A stretch of 64,000 nucleotides of DNA from M3007 sp046329435 (GCA_046329435.1 JAXLUR010000007.1:248001-312000), one strand, 5' to 3'. Counted from the first letter of the stretch, positions 46,601 through 54,074 are shown. Notes: generated by a model not told the origin, from the letters alone. Numbers and translations are program-made.

Positions 46601-46877
46601 CACGGCCTTGCGGTACCTGGAGCAAAGTTTGCGCATAAGGCAGGAGATCGGCGACCGTAAGGGCGAGGGGATGACCTTGAACAATATCAGTCAAATTTAC
46701 GATGCCAAGGGGGACTACGACACGGCCTTGCGGTACCTGGAGCAAAGTTTGCGCATTCAGCAGGAGATCGGCGATCGTAAAGGCGTGGGGACGACCTTGA
46801 ATAATATCAGTCAAATTTACGATGCCAAGGGGACTACAACACGGCCTTGCGGTACCTGGAGCAAAGTTTGCGCATAA
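43635..46877 (+). CDS. CHAT protease - STAND NTPase - TPR protein (frame broken in the repeats)
   Basis: 1080 residues in this frame; with one base restored near 46830 the frame would run to 47473 (1279 residues). Residues about 95-350 are a CHAT (caspase-like) protease with His196 (YFSGHSS) and Cys250 (LLSSCQSAQ), so both catalytic residues are kept. Residues about 390-800 are a STAND/NB-ARC-like NTPase: Walker A at about 416-424 (GQGGMGKTAL), Walker B FFIFDNLESF. From about residue 800 come TPRs, including nine tandem units of 40 residues. STAND proteins with CHAT domains are expected to sense a signal through the repeats, oligomerise, and switch on proteolysis. The first 2.4 kb is very GC-rich. 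Confidence 0.85.
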   Translation: MTPFILPLAFSPEIAARLRREQQQLAQALEQKGLADETLINRLRAALSEALDSQPATGPGYLDRLRDDARVRPVYLHLNAHDEADELLNLPWHLLAEGCPNLFISKGLPLRGQQDLAEYAPDLPLPLKVLVMVAAPDHSGAGRLDYEAEEKIMLDALSPLVRSGEVELSFTDDGSLASLQRSLAENRYHVLYFSGHSSYGARNPGEAPEATLLLEDEYSMAAAPTSAADFAAVLAADESRRPGLVLLSSCQSAQGGTEGGFRGVAYRLMQAGVPAVIAMGWSVTDFWATHFAGAFFAALAARDTLGQAFNKALEAGRKPFEPSLPAVFFASQSLIPQLFFTQKVSKLVHWDSKSEKRLSRAGENLLKGNDQLAKKLKKVNAVFGREGNDLLFIGRRRERKEALRQLREGRSVLLRGQGGMGKTALALHLAWRHLVADPDGCVPLAFDQTSLSLENLCNALLDFLEVDARMRTIRTQAAAIDKQWDKFFLLLENFEKQGVKPFFIFDNLESFQPDEDPGGPLRADIAELLDYMLTRLGYPVLCTGRYPLKQFDAETLHETDLNEAPAGDFRHKCHHLPALRRLEVKGRNFDQIANTLHRALGGNYRALEFFDELCREAPGGAPGTLEELDALIARRSGETLHHMAGDLVFGRLLGLLNPRELHALLLLAGFRRPVLPFALEWQDAALEPAEPLLARCADLTLAERRAGEAEGRTYYFAPPLVRELLAREALPRPVLDDERAGAYYEKMDKDLNKKNYADLEEAFWHYERMGKVEKVNETGVTLTNFYYNVQAFPVAYDFAQRAEALAGEGTDYRILINLGLILQLYGRLSDALQFLERSLAAAKQSGDRKGEGTTLNNISQIYDAKGDYDTALRYLEQSLRIMQEIGDRKGEGTTLNNLATTAHAKGDYDTASWYLEQSLRIMQEIGDRQGESVTLNNLSQIAQVKGDYDTALKYSEQDLKICQEIGDRKGEGTTLNNFATIAHAKGDYDTALRYLEQSLRIRQEIGDRKGEGMTLNNISQIYDAKGDYDTALRYLEQSLRIQQEIGDRKGVGTTLNNISQIYDAKGTTTRPCGTWSKVCA

Positions 46878-47249
46878 GGCAGGAGATCGGCGACCGTAAG
46901 GGCGAGGGGGTGACGTTGAGCAATATCAGTCAAATACACCAAGTCAGAGGCGACTACGACACGGCCTTGCGGTACCTGGAGCAAAGTTTGCGCATTCAGC
47001 AGGAGATCGGCGACCGTCAGGGTGAGGGGGTGACCTTGAACAATATCAGTCAAATACACCAAGTCAGAGGCGACTACGACACGGCCTTGCGGTACCTGGA
47101 GCAAAGTTTGCGCATTCAGCAGGAGATCGGCGACCGTCAGGGTGAAAGTGTGACCTTAAATAATCTGAGTCAAATTGCTTATTCAAAAGGGGATATTGAA
47201 ACAGCAATGACCTATTCATTCCGCGATTTGCAAATTTGCAAGGAAATAG
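46171..47249 (+). repeat. Nine tandem 120-nt repeats encoding TPR units
   Basis: The word GCGACCGT (or a close variant) recurs at 46171, 46291, 46411, 46531, 46651, 46771, 46890, 47010 and 47130, with a diverged copy at 47250. Spacing is 120 bases except between 46771 and 46890, which is 119. Units encode the pattern GDRKGEGTTLNNISQI followed by a GDYDTALRYLEQSLRI segment. Several adjacent units are almost identical, while the unit near 46440-46520 is AT-richer and diverged. Likely unequal recombination and gene conversion. Confidence 0.9.
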
Positions 47250-47473
47250 GTGATGTCAACGGGATGGCTATTACAATGACAAATATGGGGGCAAGGTATT
47301 TAGAGCAAAACCAAACGGAAGAAGCGGTTCCATTGCTCATCCAGGCTTACCAGATTTTTGAAAAAATTGGCTCCCCCAACGTGCAGGTTACTGTCCGTTA
47401 TTTGAATCAAATCATCGAACAAATCGGCCAGGAGCGCTTCGAACAAATCGTACAAAAACTTTCACAAGAATAA
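46832..47473 (+). pseudogene. 3' part of the CHAT-STAND-TPR gene, out of frame
   Basis: From about 46832 the TPR reading frame continues one base out of register with the upstream part: GDYNTALRYLEQSLRIRQEI, three more repeat units, then a diverged end (DLQICKEIGDVNGMAIT, ending FEQIVQKLSQE). No start codon with a plausible ribosome site is visible, so it is best read as the C-terminus of the gene beginning at 43635. The stop at 47471-47473 is ten bases before the next gene. Confidence 0.8.
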
Positions 47474-47483
47474 GGTCACCACC

Positions 47484-47708
47484 ATGCCTACCCCCATCTC
47501 CCTTCCCATCACCTGCCCCTGCGAAAAAGAGCACACGTTCGAGGCGCATTTCCTTGTCGAGGGTGCGGGTAGTACGCGGGTGCAGGTCCGTTGTCCGCAT
47601 CCGGGTTGTCCGAATAAGGACCGCTTGCTTTCGCCCACCATCCCTTACACCCTGGCCCGCGACGAGGCGCCGCTCAAAGGCGACCAACCGCGCCCGCCCA
47701 AACCCTGA
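47484..47708 (+). CDS. Small Cys-rich (zinc ribbon-like) protein
   Basis: 74 residues: MPTPISLPITCPCEKEHTFE at the start, a middle hydrophobic strand (AHFLVEGAG), and RCPHPGCPNKDRL. Cysteines C11, C13, C37 and C42 fit a zinc knuckle or ribbon, although the first pair is CxC instead of CxxC. It has no signal peptide and no membrane helix. The start is ten bases after the CHAT-STAND-TPR stop and it ends six bases before the membrane-protein gene, so the three genes look like one operon. I do not recognise a named family. Confidence 0.65.
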   Translation: MPTPISLPITCPCEKEHTFEAHFLVEGAGSTRVQVRCPHPGCPNKDRLLSPTIPYTLARDEAPLKGDQPRPPKP

Positions 47709-47714
47709 AACGAC

Positions 47715-48152
47715 ATGGCAGATCCAGCAGCACCCGACGCTCCGCAACCTGTCTCCGCGCCCTTCGCCACGCCCGAAGAAGAGGCCTGGCACGCCTTCCG
47801 CCGCCAAAGCGAACAGGAGACGCCCCGCCGCCTCGAAGAAGCCGCCAAGTACCTGAGCGGCATTATCTCCATCGTGTTCACCATCCTGAGCACCCGCGAC
47901 CCCGAGGTGTTCCAGCGCCAAAGCGACAGCGCGGCCGTCACGGCGGCGGGTATCTTCCTGCTGCTGGCGCTGGTGGCCACTTTGTTTGTCATTTTCCCGC
48001 TGCGCTGGCCGCAGGTGTCGCAATCGGCCAGCGATATCGAAAGGGCGCACCGGGCCAGCGTGCAGTACAAATACCGCCTGCTGGTGGCCGGGGCGGCCTT
48101 GTTTTTTGTGGCGCTGGGGGTGCTGGGCTGGGTGTTTGTGCGAAGGGGGTAG
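47715..48152 (+). CDS. Small three-helix membrane protein of the CHAT cassette
   Basis: 145 residues. After an acidic, Pro/Ala-rich N-terminus (MADPAAPDAPQPVSAPFATP) there is a charged helical stretch (about 20-45), then three hydrophobic helices at about 46-59 (LSGIISIVFTIL), 73-95 (AAGIFLLLALVATLFVIF) and 121-142 (LLVAGAALFFVALGVLGWVF). A short soluble loop (ASDIERAHRASVQYKYR) separates helices two and three. No family is recognised. Small multi-helix membrane proteins at the end of STAND/protease operons often act as effectors in conflict systems, which makes this the effector candidate; that is inference. Confidence 0.7.
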   Translation: MADPAAPDAPQPVSAPFATPEEEAWHAFRRQSEQETPRRLEEAAKYLSGIISIVFTILSTRDPEVFQRQSDSAAVTAAGIFLLLALVATLFVIFPLRWPQVSQSASDIERAHRASVQYKYRLLVAGAALFFVALGVLGWVFVRRG

Positions 48153-48630
48153 GATGGGGCAGGGATAAGGCAGGATGGCAACGCGGAGGACGCGGATTTT
48201 GGCGGATGTACGCAGATTTTTTTGACCTGCTGGCGCGAGGCTTGGCCGCTGGCGCGAGGCTTGGCCGCTGGCCGCAGGCTTGGCCTCGTGCCTACTATCC
48301 ACCGGGCTTGGCCCGATCAGGCACGAGGCCAAGCCTCGCGCCAGCAGCCATACGCCAGCAGCACGCGCCAGCGGCCAAGCCTCGCGCCAGCAGGGCGGCT
48401 TTTTTTGACAGGATCAACAAAATGTACAGGATTTAGGAAGGAAACGCCCCCGCCCGCCGGCTGCGCCGGTGCAGCCTGTTGATCTTGTTGAACCTGTCCA
48501 TCAAAAACCCGCGCAGCGGGTCAAACAATCCGCGTACATCCGCCAAAATCCGCGACCTCCGCGTTGCCATCCTGCCCGGTAGCTTCCCGGCAACATGACA
48601 ACGCGGAGGTACGCGGTTCAATTCACCCCC
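48153..48630. other. Gene-free 478-base block of nested inverted repeats
   Basis: No coding frame is convincing. The block is a set of phrases in both orientations: CGCGGATTTTGGCGGATGTACGC outermost, a GCTGGCGCGAGGCTTGGCC family inside, and GGATCAACAAAATGTACAGG. It lies between the CHAT cassette and a T9SS gene and also carries a short T-tract (48400-48406) after the inner repeats, which could end transcription from the left. Confidence 0.8.
48172..48573. repeat. Large imperfect inverted repeat (53-base outer arms)
   Basis: The left arm 48172-48224 and right arm 48521-48573 are near-perfect reverse complements, starting AGGATGGCAACGCGGAGG and including GCGGATTTTGGCGGATGTAC. Inside, 48227-48292 and 48320-48393 form a second inverted pair built of GCTGGCGCGAGGCTTGGCC copies. 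An inner imperfect pair (48407-48430, 48475-48499) also occurs. Confidence 0.8.
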
Positions 48631-49836
48631 TCACTCCCGCTTCACCACCTTGAACACCTCCCGTTCACCCGCTTTTTCCACCGACAACAGGTAGAAACCA
48701 TCGGGTAAAGCTTCGGCGGGCAAACTGCACAGCGTCGTGCCGGCCGGGCAGGTTTGCCGGGCCACGAGGCGACCATCGGGGCTGAACAGGCGGAGCCGGA
48801 CGGGCTGGTCGGAAGCCGGCAGATACACGTCAAGGCTCGCGGAGAAGGGATTGACCACCAGCGTCGGGCCGTCTTTTTGGAGTTTGGCGCCGTCGTCGCG
48901 GACGCCGGAGCCAGTTTCGGTGGCTTTCTGCGTGGCGTCAAGTTGATCGGCCGGCCGGATATTGCTGATGCCTCCGCCGCCACTGCCGCCACCACCGCTG
49001 GGAGGGGCAGACGGGTTGAGCACTTTGAATTCATAACCGCTTGAAGGCCAGCCGTAAACGAATCCTGTGCTGCCGTGGTGCGCCATCGTGAACTGGCAGG
49101 CAAAACTGCCGTTGCTCAATACAAAGATTTTTTCCGATTCGATCTGATCGTTGGTATTGACAGGAGCCGTTCCGTTTTGATTGACGGTGGACAGGTTGGG
49201 CAGGGGCTGATAATTGCCGGCGCCCGCAGGTACCAGACCGACCCGGACATCGCCATTGCCCAACACTACGGCCTTGTAGCGGGCCATCATGCTGGTTCCG
49301 GCAGCGCGTACTTCCAGCCAGAAGGCATAGCCCGTCTGGTAATTGAAAGTGCAGGTGACCGGCTGCTGGACGGGCGAGTATCCGCCCGAGCAGATGTACT
49401 GCGGCGCCGAGTTGTAATTCGTAGCTTCAAGAATAAGATCGATAATAATGGTACTTTGCTCCAGTTCGGCATAGGCAGTGCTTTCCTCGTCGTTGGAACA
49501 AACGGAATAGACCCTGAACCGGTAATTATCGCCGGCCGTGAGGCCATTTTGCGTAAAAGTGGTGCCGCTTACCAGCTGATCGCTAACTTCGATGCCGGTA
49601 GTCAGGTCTTTCACTTTTACCCGGTACTTGGAAGCGCCCGAAACCGGGTCCCAGGCCACAGAAATATAGGTGGTGCCGACTTCCGTCACGACCAGGTTGG
49701 CCGGCGCAGCAAGCGTACAGGCGTCGTCGGCCGTTGGCGCCGATGGTGAATCAACGGGAAAAACGGTCGAACTGAACAGCGGAGAATTGATCCCCGCAAG
49801 GCAGAGGAGGAGTAAAAAAGAGACAATTTTAGGCAT
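48631..49836 (-). CDS. Secreted fibronectin type III protein with T9SS type A sorting domain
   Basis: 401 residues with a signal peptide (MPKIVSFLLLLCLAGINSP). Residues about 45-130 form a fibronectin type III domain (APANLVVTEVGTTYISVAWD and YRVKVKDLTTGIEVSD). A beta-rich domain with several cysteines (140-270: PQYICSGGYSPVQQPVTCTF) follows, then a Gly/Ser linker (PPSGGGGSGGGG) and a C-terminal sorting domain (VVNPFSASLDVYLPASD to LPDGFYLLSVEKAGE). The NPFSAS start is an atypical form of the NP motif of sorting domains. Probably a surface adhesion or binding protein; ligand unknown. Confidence 0.8.
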   Translation of the reverse strand: MPKIVSFLLLLCLAGINSPLFSSTVFPVDSPSAPTADDACTLAAPANLVVTEVGTTYISVAWDPVSGASKYRVKVKDLTTGIEVSDQLVSGTTFTQNGLTAGDNYRFRVYSVCSNDEESTAYAELEQSTIIIDLILEATNYNSAPQYICSGGYSPVQQPVTCTFNYQTGYAFWLEVRAAGTSMMARYKAVVLGNGDVRVGLVPAGAGNYQPLPNLSTVNQNGTAPVNTNDQIESEKIFVLSNGSFACQFTMAHHGSTGFVYGWPSSGYEFKVLNPSAPPSGGGGSGGGGISNIRPADQLDATQKATETGSGVRDDGAKLQKDGPTLVVNPFSASLDVYLPASDQPVRLRLFSPDGRLVARQTCPAGTTLCSLPAEALPDGFYLLSVEKAGEREVFKVVKRE

Positions 49837-49950
49837 GATCTGAATCTACAAAGTGAAAGAAATTTGGATCAATATGGCTCAAATTTCACCCTACTGCATC
49901 CTCAAAACTATAACGCTTTTTGCAGGGTATTCCCCAGAAAGGTCCGGCTT

Positions 49951-51393
49951 ATGGAAAACGCATACTTGCTCGAACTGCTTAAAACGCTCGACGAAGACGA
50001 ACGCAACGAACTGACCCTGTTTGTCGGCTCCGCCTACTTCAACCGGGGGAAATTTGCCGCTTCGGCGCCGGAATTGCTCCGCATGATTCTGGATGCAGGC
50101 CCCGACTTTTCAAAGGTGTTTCCCGAAAAACGCGTCGTTTACGAACGCCTTTTTCCCGGACAGGCATTCGTGGAAGGCAAGCTGGAAAAGGTAATGGCCG
50201 AGCTGAATAAACTGGTTCGGACTTTTTTGCAATTGGTTCATTATCAGCGTGAAGAAAATGTTTTTCAGCAAAATTTCGACCTGGCTGTCATCCTGCGACA
50301 ACGCGGTCTGACGGGCCGTTACAAACAGGTGGTCGCCCGCCTTGAAAAACACCAGGAACAGATCGCGAGGCAATCCGACCGCTTTTTTTATCACCAATTG
50401 CTCCTCGAAACGGAAAAGCACGAATGGCAAAATACTTTTAATCAAAACAAGGGCGATGTCAACCTTTCCAAAGCGGTGGAAAGCCTCGACATGTTTGCAT
50501 TTACCCATCGGATCGAGTTGCTGAACCGCTTTTTACTCCAGCAAAAAGTGGCTAATCTGGACACTCCCGCGTCCATTCAGCTGGCCCTGGAAGAAAGCCG
50601 CCCGCCGGCCCGTTATTTCGACGGGAATGTCGTGCTCCAGATCAACTACAAGATATTCTCCCTGCTGAGGCAACAGGAACCCACTCCTACGGCATTTCAG
50701 GAACTGGTCGATCTCCTGAATGTCCACGAAAAAACGATCGAACCCGGGCTGCTCAAACATTTCTACACCTATGCGCGCAACTTTTGCGTCTTGCTCATCA
50801 ATTCAGGGGTCGATGAACTGGCGCCCATGCTCCATCATTTACAAAAGGACAACCTCGCCCGAGGCTACCTGTACTACGAGGGTAAATTGTCGCCGACTGC
50901 CTACATGAGCGTAACGGCGGCGGCCATTCGGGTGAAAAAATACGACTGGGCGCTCGAATTTATCGAAAAACACAAGGGCAGGATTATCGGCGACAACGAG
51001 ACGCACGATTTTTACCGCCTCAATCGCGCGGTGTGTTTGTTTGCCCTGGGGCGCTTCGAGGAGGCCCTGGCCACCATGCCGGAAACCTCGCCCAGCGTGG
51101 GTTATCTGCTCATCCTGCGCCGCCTCGAACTGAAAATACTGTACGAAACCCGGTCGGACCTGTTGCCGTACAAGATCGACGCATTCAAGATGTTTCTGAG
51201 CAGGGCTTCCAACAAGTTTCTTGCGCGGGCGCTACGCGAGTACCAGAACAATTTTGTCAACTTTCTTTACCAGCTCACCCACTCTATACCCGGTGATAAA
51301 AAACGCTCTGAGCGCCTGGTGCGGCGTATTTCTGCCCGAAAATTTGTGTCCGAACGCGAATGGCTGCTCGATAAAGCCCGCCAGTTGGCCTGA
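49951..51393 (+). CDS. Conserved hypothetical helical protein
   Basis: 480 residues from the ATG at 49951 (MENAYLLELLKTLDEDERNE); an earlier in-frame ATG at 49864 is less likely. The sequence is almost all alpha-helical with amphipathic pairs of about 35 residues, resembling degenerate TPR/SEL1-like repeats (YARNFCVLLINSGVDELAPM and YDWALEFIEKHKGRIIGDNE). No signal peptide, no membrane helix, no enzyme motif. I cannot name a family. A clear terminator follows 54 bases after the stop. Confidence 0.7.
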   Translation: MENAYLLELLKTLDEDERNELTLFVGSAYFNRGKFAASAPELLRMILDAGPDFSKVFPEKRVVYERLFPGQAFVEGKLEKVMAELNKLVRTFLQLVHYQREENVFQQNFDLAVILRQRGLTGRYKQVVARLEKHQEQIARQSDRFFYHQLLLETEKHEWQNTFNQNKGDVNLSKAVESLDMFAFTHRIELLNRFLLQQKVANLDTPASIQLALEESRPPARYFDGNVVLQINYKIFSLLRQQEPTPTAFQELVDLLNVHEKTIEPGLLKHFYTYARNFCVLLINSGVDELAPMLHHLQKDNLARGYLYYEGKLSPTAYMSVTAAAIRVKKYDWALEFIEKHKGRIIGDNETHDFYRLNRAVCLFALGRFEEALATMPETSPSVGYLLILRRLELKILYETRSDLLPYKIDAFKMFLSRASNKFLARALREYQNNFVNFLYQLTHSIPGDKKRSERLVRRISARKFVSEREWLLDKARQLA

Positions 51394-51447
51394 GCAGCAG
51401 GGAATACGCCCGGCGATGCGTTACAATTTTAACATAAAAGTAATGCG

Positions 51448-51473
51448 AAAAAAGCCGACTTGCAGGCTTTTTT
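51448..51473 (+). terminator. Intrinsic terminator after the helical protein gene
   Basis: AAAAAAGCC pairs with GGCTTTTTT around an 8-base loop, ending in six T. It starts 54 bases beyond the stop at 51393. Confidence 0.75.
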
Positions 51474-51628
51474 ATTGATAATCAAAGTCTTGAAGGCGCG
51501 GGATGGTCTGGAAAATCCATTGGAAAACGTTATAGGCCGGTAAAGATCGACAGGCCAGTTTTGCTGCATCAAACGGCGCGTGCACGGCCGCCTCCTTCTT
51601 TCTTTACCTTCAAACTGATGTTTTTACC

Positions 51629-52063
51629 ATGAAAAAACTCCTCTTTCTTCTCCCGGCACTGGTTTTTGCGCTTTCGTACTGCAGCAAACAACAAACGGAC
51701 GAACTCGTACCGGAAACCAACAGCACCGCTTCCGAGCGAGCCATCTGTAATATCGTGATCGGCGGCGACTCCGATTTCGAATTGTGCGGCACACTTCCCC
51801 CGGGCACGGGCGCCTATTGCAACGCGTGTACGACCGGCGGTTCCGGCTCGCTGGTCCATTATGGCACACAGGCTTTCCCGGCCGGCACCTGGGGGCTTAC
51901 GATCAATGCGCCCACGCCCCACTTCATCAGCATCCGCAACACCGGCGCCCAGGTGGGCAACTACAAAATCGGCGCTGGCAGCAACCAGGTGAATGTCACG
52001 CTGGCTCCCGGCGATTGCGAAGAATTGCGGCTGGACGCCAATTGCTTCGTAACGGTGATGTAA
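51629..52063 (+). CDS. Small secreted lipoprotein, function unknown
   Basis: 144 residues with a signal sequence MKKLLFLLPALVFALSYCSK ending at a cysteine (about residue 18), consistent with a lipoprotein. The mature part is beta-rich with four further cysteines in pairs (ICNIVIGG, ELCGTLPPG, YCNACTTGG, GDCEELR) and a CNAC pair that could form a disulfide or bind metal. I do not recognise the fold. It stands alone between two terminators. Confidence 0.7.
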   Translation: MKKLLFLLPALVFALSYCSKQQTDELVPETNSTASERAICNIVIGGDSDFELCGTLPPGTGAYCNACTTGGSGSLVHYGTQAFPAGTWGLTINAPTPHFISIRNTGAQVGNYKIGAGSNQVNVTLAPGDCEELRLDANCFVTVM

Positions 52064-52089
52064 ATCCCTGTTATTCAGTTGTGTACATG

Positions 52090-52129
52090 AGCCGGGGCGG
52101 CCTTTCGAGGCTGCCCCGGCTACATTTTT
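52090..52129 (+). terminator. Strong terminator between the small lipoprotein and nadE
   Basis: A 13-bp stem (AGCCGGGGCGGCC with GGCTGCCCCGGCT, one G-T pair), a 6-base loop and a T5 tract. It starts 27 bases after the lipoprotein stop and its T-tract overlaps the nadE stop codon on the other strand, so it may serve both genes. Confidence 0.7.
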
Positions 52130-53840
52130 ACGACAAATATTTTGCCTCGATCGGCATCCTGCGGCCCATGCCAAACGCCTTCGGGCTCACCCGCAACACG
52201 GGCGCCGCCTGCTCCCTTTTGAATTCGCTGATATTGACCAGCCGCAGTACGCGCGCCACCAGATCATGATCGAAGCCCCGGGCTTCCAGTTCGCGCGGTC
52301 CCTGGCGGCATTCGATATACTGGTAAAGCAGTTGGTCGAGCACTTCGTAGGGCGGCAAACTGTCGGTGTCTTTCTGCCCGGGCCGAAGTTCGGCGCTGGG
52401 CGGTTTGGTGATGGAGTTGAGCGGAATGAGGCCGCCGCCGCGGAGGGGAGGAGTTGAGTGGCCTCCGGGGCTGGGGTGAATGCCAGGGATGGGGCCTTCC
52501 AAAGCGGCATGACAATCATTGATATACTCTGCCACTGCATAAACCTCCGTTTTATACACATCCGCCAGCACGGCCAGCCCGCCGCACAGGTCGCCGTAAA
52601 GGGTGCCGTAGCCGACCGACATTTCGCTTTTATTGGTCGTGTTGAGCAGGATATTGCCGAATTTGTTCGACATGGCCATCAACAGGGTGCCGCGCACGCG
52701 GGCCTGGATGTTTTCTTCCGTGACATTGAACGGCAGGTCTTTAAAAAAAGGCTGCAAGGCGCCTTCAAAAGCGTCGTACATGCTTTTTATCGGCACGATA
52801 TCGTACTGAATACCGAGGTTTTCAGCCAGGTCGCGCGCGTCTTCCACGGAGTGGCCGGTGCTGAACTGGCTGGGCATGAGCAACACGCGTACGTTGTCTT
52901 TGCCCAGGGCTTTGACGGCCAGCACAGTGGTTACGGCCGAGTCGATACCGCCGGACAAGCCGAGAATGGCTTTTTTGAAGCCGAGTTTGTGGAAATACTC
53001 GCGAATACCTTCCACCAGTGCGTCGTGGATGAGCCGCACTTTGTCTTTGGGCTGCTCGGCTTCGCGGCCGCCCTGCACGACTTCGTCGAGGTCGTACACC
53101 CGCAGGCATTCTTCAAAATAGGGCATCTCGTCGAACACCTTGCAGTCGGGCGAAACCACCAGACTGCCACCGTCGAAGATGATATCGGTCTGTGCGCCCA
53201 CGTGGTTGGCGTAAAACATGGGTACGCCGTAGCGTTGCACATTGGCTTTTACCGTGTGAATACGAAGGGCCGCATGGGTGTAGTCGAAGGGCGAGGCCGA
53301 GAGGTTGAGGATAAAATCGGGGCGCTCGTCCATCATTTCGTCGAGCGGACAAATTTTGTACAAGGGGTTTTCGTTGCCCACGTTCCAGATGTCTTCGCAG
53401 ATCGAGAGCGCGATTTTTTTGCCTTTGAATCCGATGGTATGAAACTCGGTGGCCGGCTCGAAATAGCGGTATTCGTCAAAAATATCGTAGGTCGGCAGCA
53501 AAGTTTTGTGTTGAATACCCAGTACGCGGCCTTCCCAGAGGAAAAAGGCCGAATTGTGGAGGTCTTTGCCTTCCCGCACGGGATTGCGCGTGGGCGATCC
53601 CACAACGATGGCGATGTCGCGGGAGGCTTCGCGCAGTTTTTCCACCGAAGCGTCGCTGCGGCGGATGAAATCATCGAATTCGAGAAAATCGCGGGGTGGG
53701 TAGCCGCAGGTGGCCAGTTCGCCGAAGCAGATCAGGTCGGCGCCCAGTTTGCGGGCTTCCGCGGCGGCGTCGAGCATTTTTTGCAGGTTGCCTTCGAAGT
53801 TTCCGATATGGTAATTGAGTTGAGCCAGGGCAATTTTCAT
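52128..53840 (-). CDS. nadE: Glutamine-dependent NAD+ synthetase with an unusual internal insertion
   Basis: 570 residues from the ATG at 53840 (MKIALAQLNYHIGNFEGN). It makes NAD+ from deamido-NAD+, ATP and glutamine. The N-terminal CN-hydrolase domain has the Glu-Lys-Cys triad (CFGELATCGYP, HKTLLPTYD, LSICEDIWN). The C-terminal synthetase domain has the P-loop LGLSGGIDSAV and the SAELRPGQKDTDSLPPYE loop. Just before that loop a segment of about 25 residues (GIHPSPGGHSTPPLRGGG) replaces the usual short turn. The insertion keeps the frame. The gene stands alone. Confidence 0.93.
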   Translation of the reverse strand: MKIALAQLNYHIGNFEGNLQKMLDAAAEARKLGADLICFGELATCGYPPRDFLEFDDFIRRSDASVEKLREASRDIAIVVGSPTRNPVREGKDLHNSAFFLWEGRVLGIQHKTLLPTYDIFDEYRYFEPATEFHTIGFKGKKIALSICEDIWNVGNENPLYKICPLDEMMDERPDFILNLSASPFDYTHAALRIHTVKANVQRYGVPMFYANHVGAQTDIIFDGGSLVVSPDCKVFDEMPYFEECLRVYDLDEVVQGGREAEQPKDKVRLIHDALVEGIREYFHKLGFKKAILGLSGGIDSAVTTVLAVKALGKDNVRVLLMPSQFSTGHSVEDARDLAENLGIQYDIVPIKSMYDAFEGALQPFFKDLPFNVTEENIQARVRGTLLMAMSNKFGNILLNTTNKSEMSVGYGTLYGDLCGGLAVLADVYKTEVYAVAEYINDCHAALEGPIPGIHPSPGGHSTPPLRGGGLIPLNSITKPPSAELRPGQKDTDSLPPYEVLDQLLYQYIECRQGPRELEARGFDHDLVARVLRLVNISEFKREQAAPVLRVSPKAFGMGRRMPIEAKYLS

Positions 53841-53861
53841 GTGACAGCTTGTTTTGCGCGG

Positions 53862-53894
53862 CAAAGTTAGTGCGTGCGCGCAGACGGGATCAAA
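53862..53894 (-). promoter_or_regulatory. Promoter of nadE (TTTG-N21-TAACTTTG)
   Basis: On the minus strand TTTG (53891-53894) and TAACTTTG (53862-53869) are 21 bases apart, a full match to the Bacteroidota consensus. It lies 21 bases before the ATG at 53840. Confidence 0.75.
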
Positions 53895-54056
53895 TGGATT
53901 TCAGGGAGCGGTATTCCCCCGTTGGGCAGCGGGACATGGAAAGATTTGCGATACGGCCGCCATTTTTCAACAAAATCAATGGTTTGCTGTCTAACCCAGC
54001 TGCTAAAATCTTGTCCAACAACCCTTCAAAACCTGTCTGCAAGCAACCGGAACGTT

Positions 54057-54064
54057 TACCTTTG
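54057..54064 (+). promoter_or_regulatory. -7 element TACCTTTG of ubiE/menG
   Basis: An exact TAnnTTTG match whose last base is ten bases before the ATG at 54075, implying a very short leader. Confidence 0.55.
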
Positions 54065-54074
54065 CGCCAATTTT

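Noticed and set aside
46171..47249. Tandem repeats considered as a CRISPR array
   Set aside because: Units are contiguous, in frame and encode TPR helices; no spacers and no cas genes.
48227..48393. GCTGGCGCGAGGCTTGGCC copies considered as CRISPR repeats
   Set aside because: Copies are in both orientations with irregular gaps, so they are inverted repeats.
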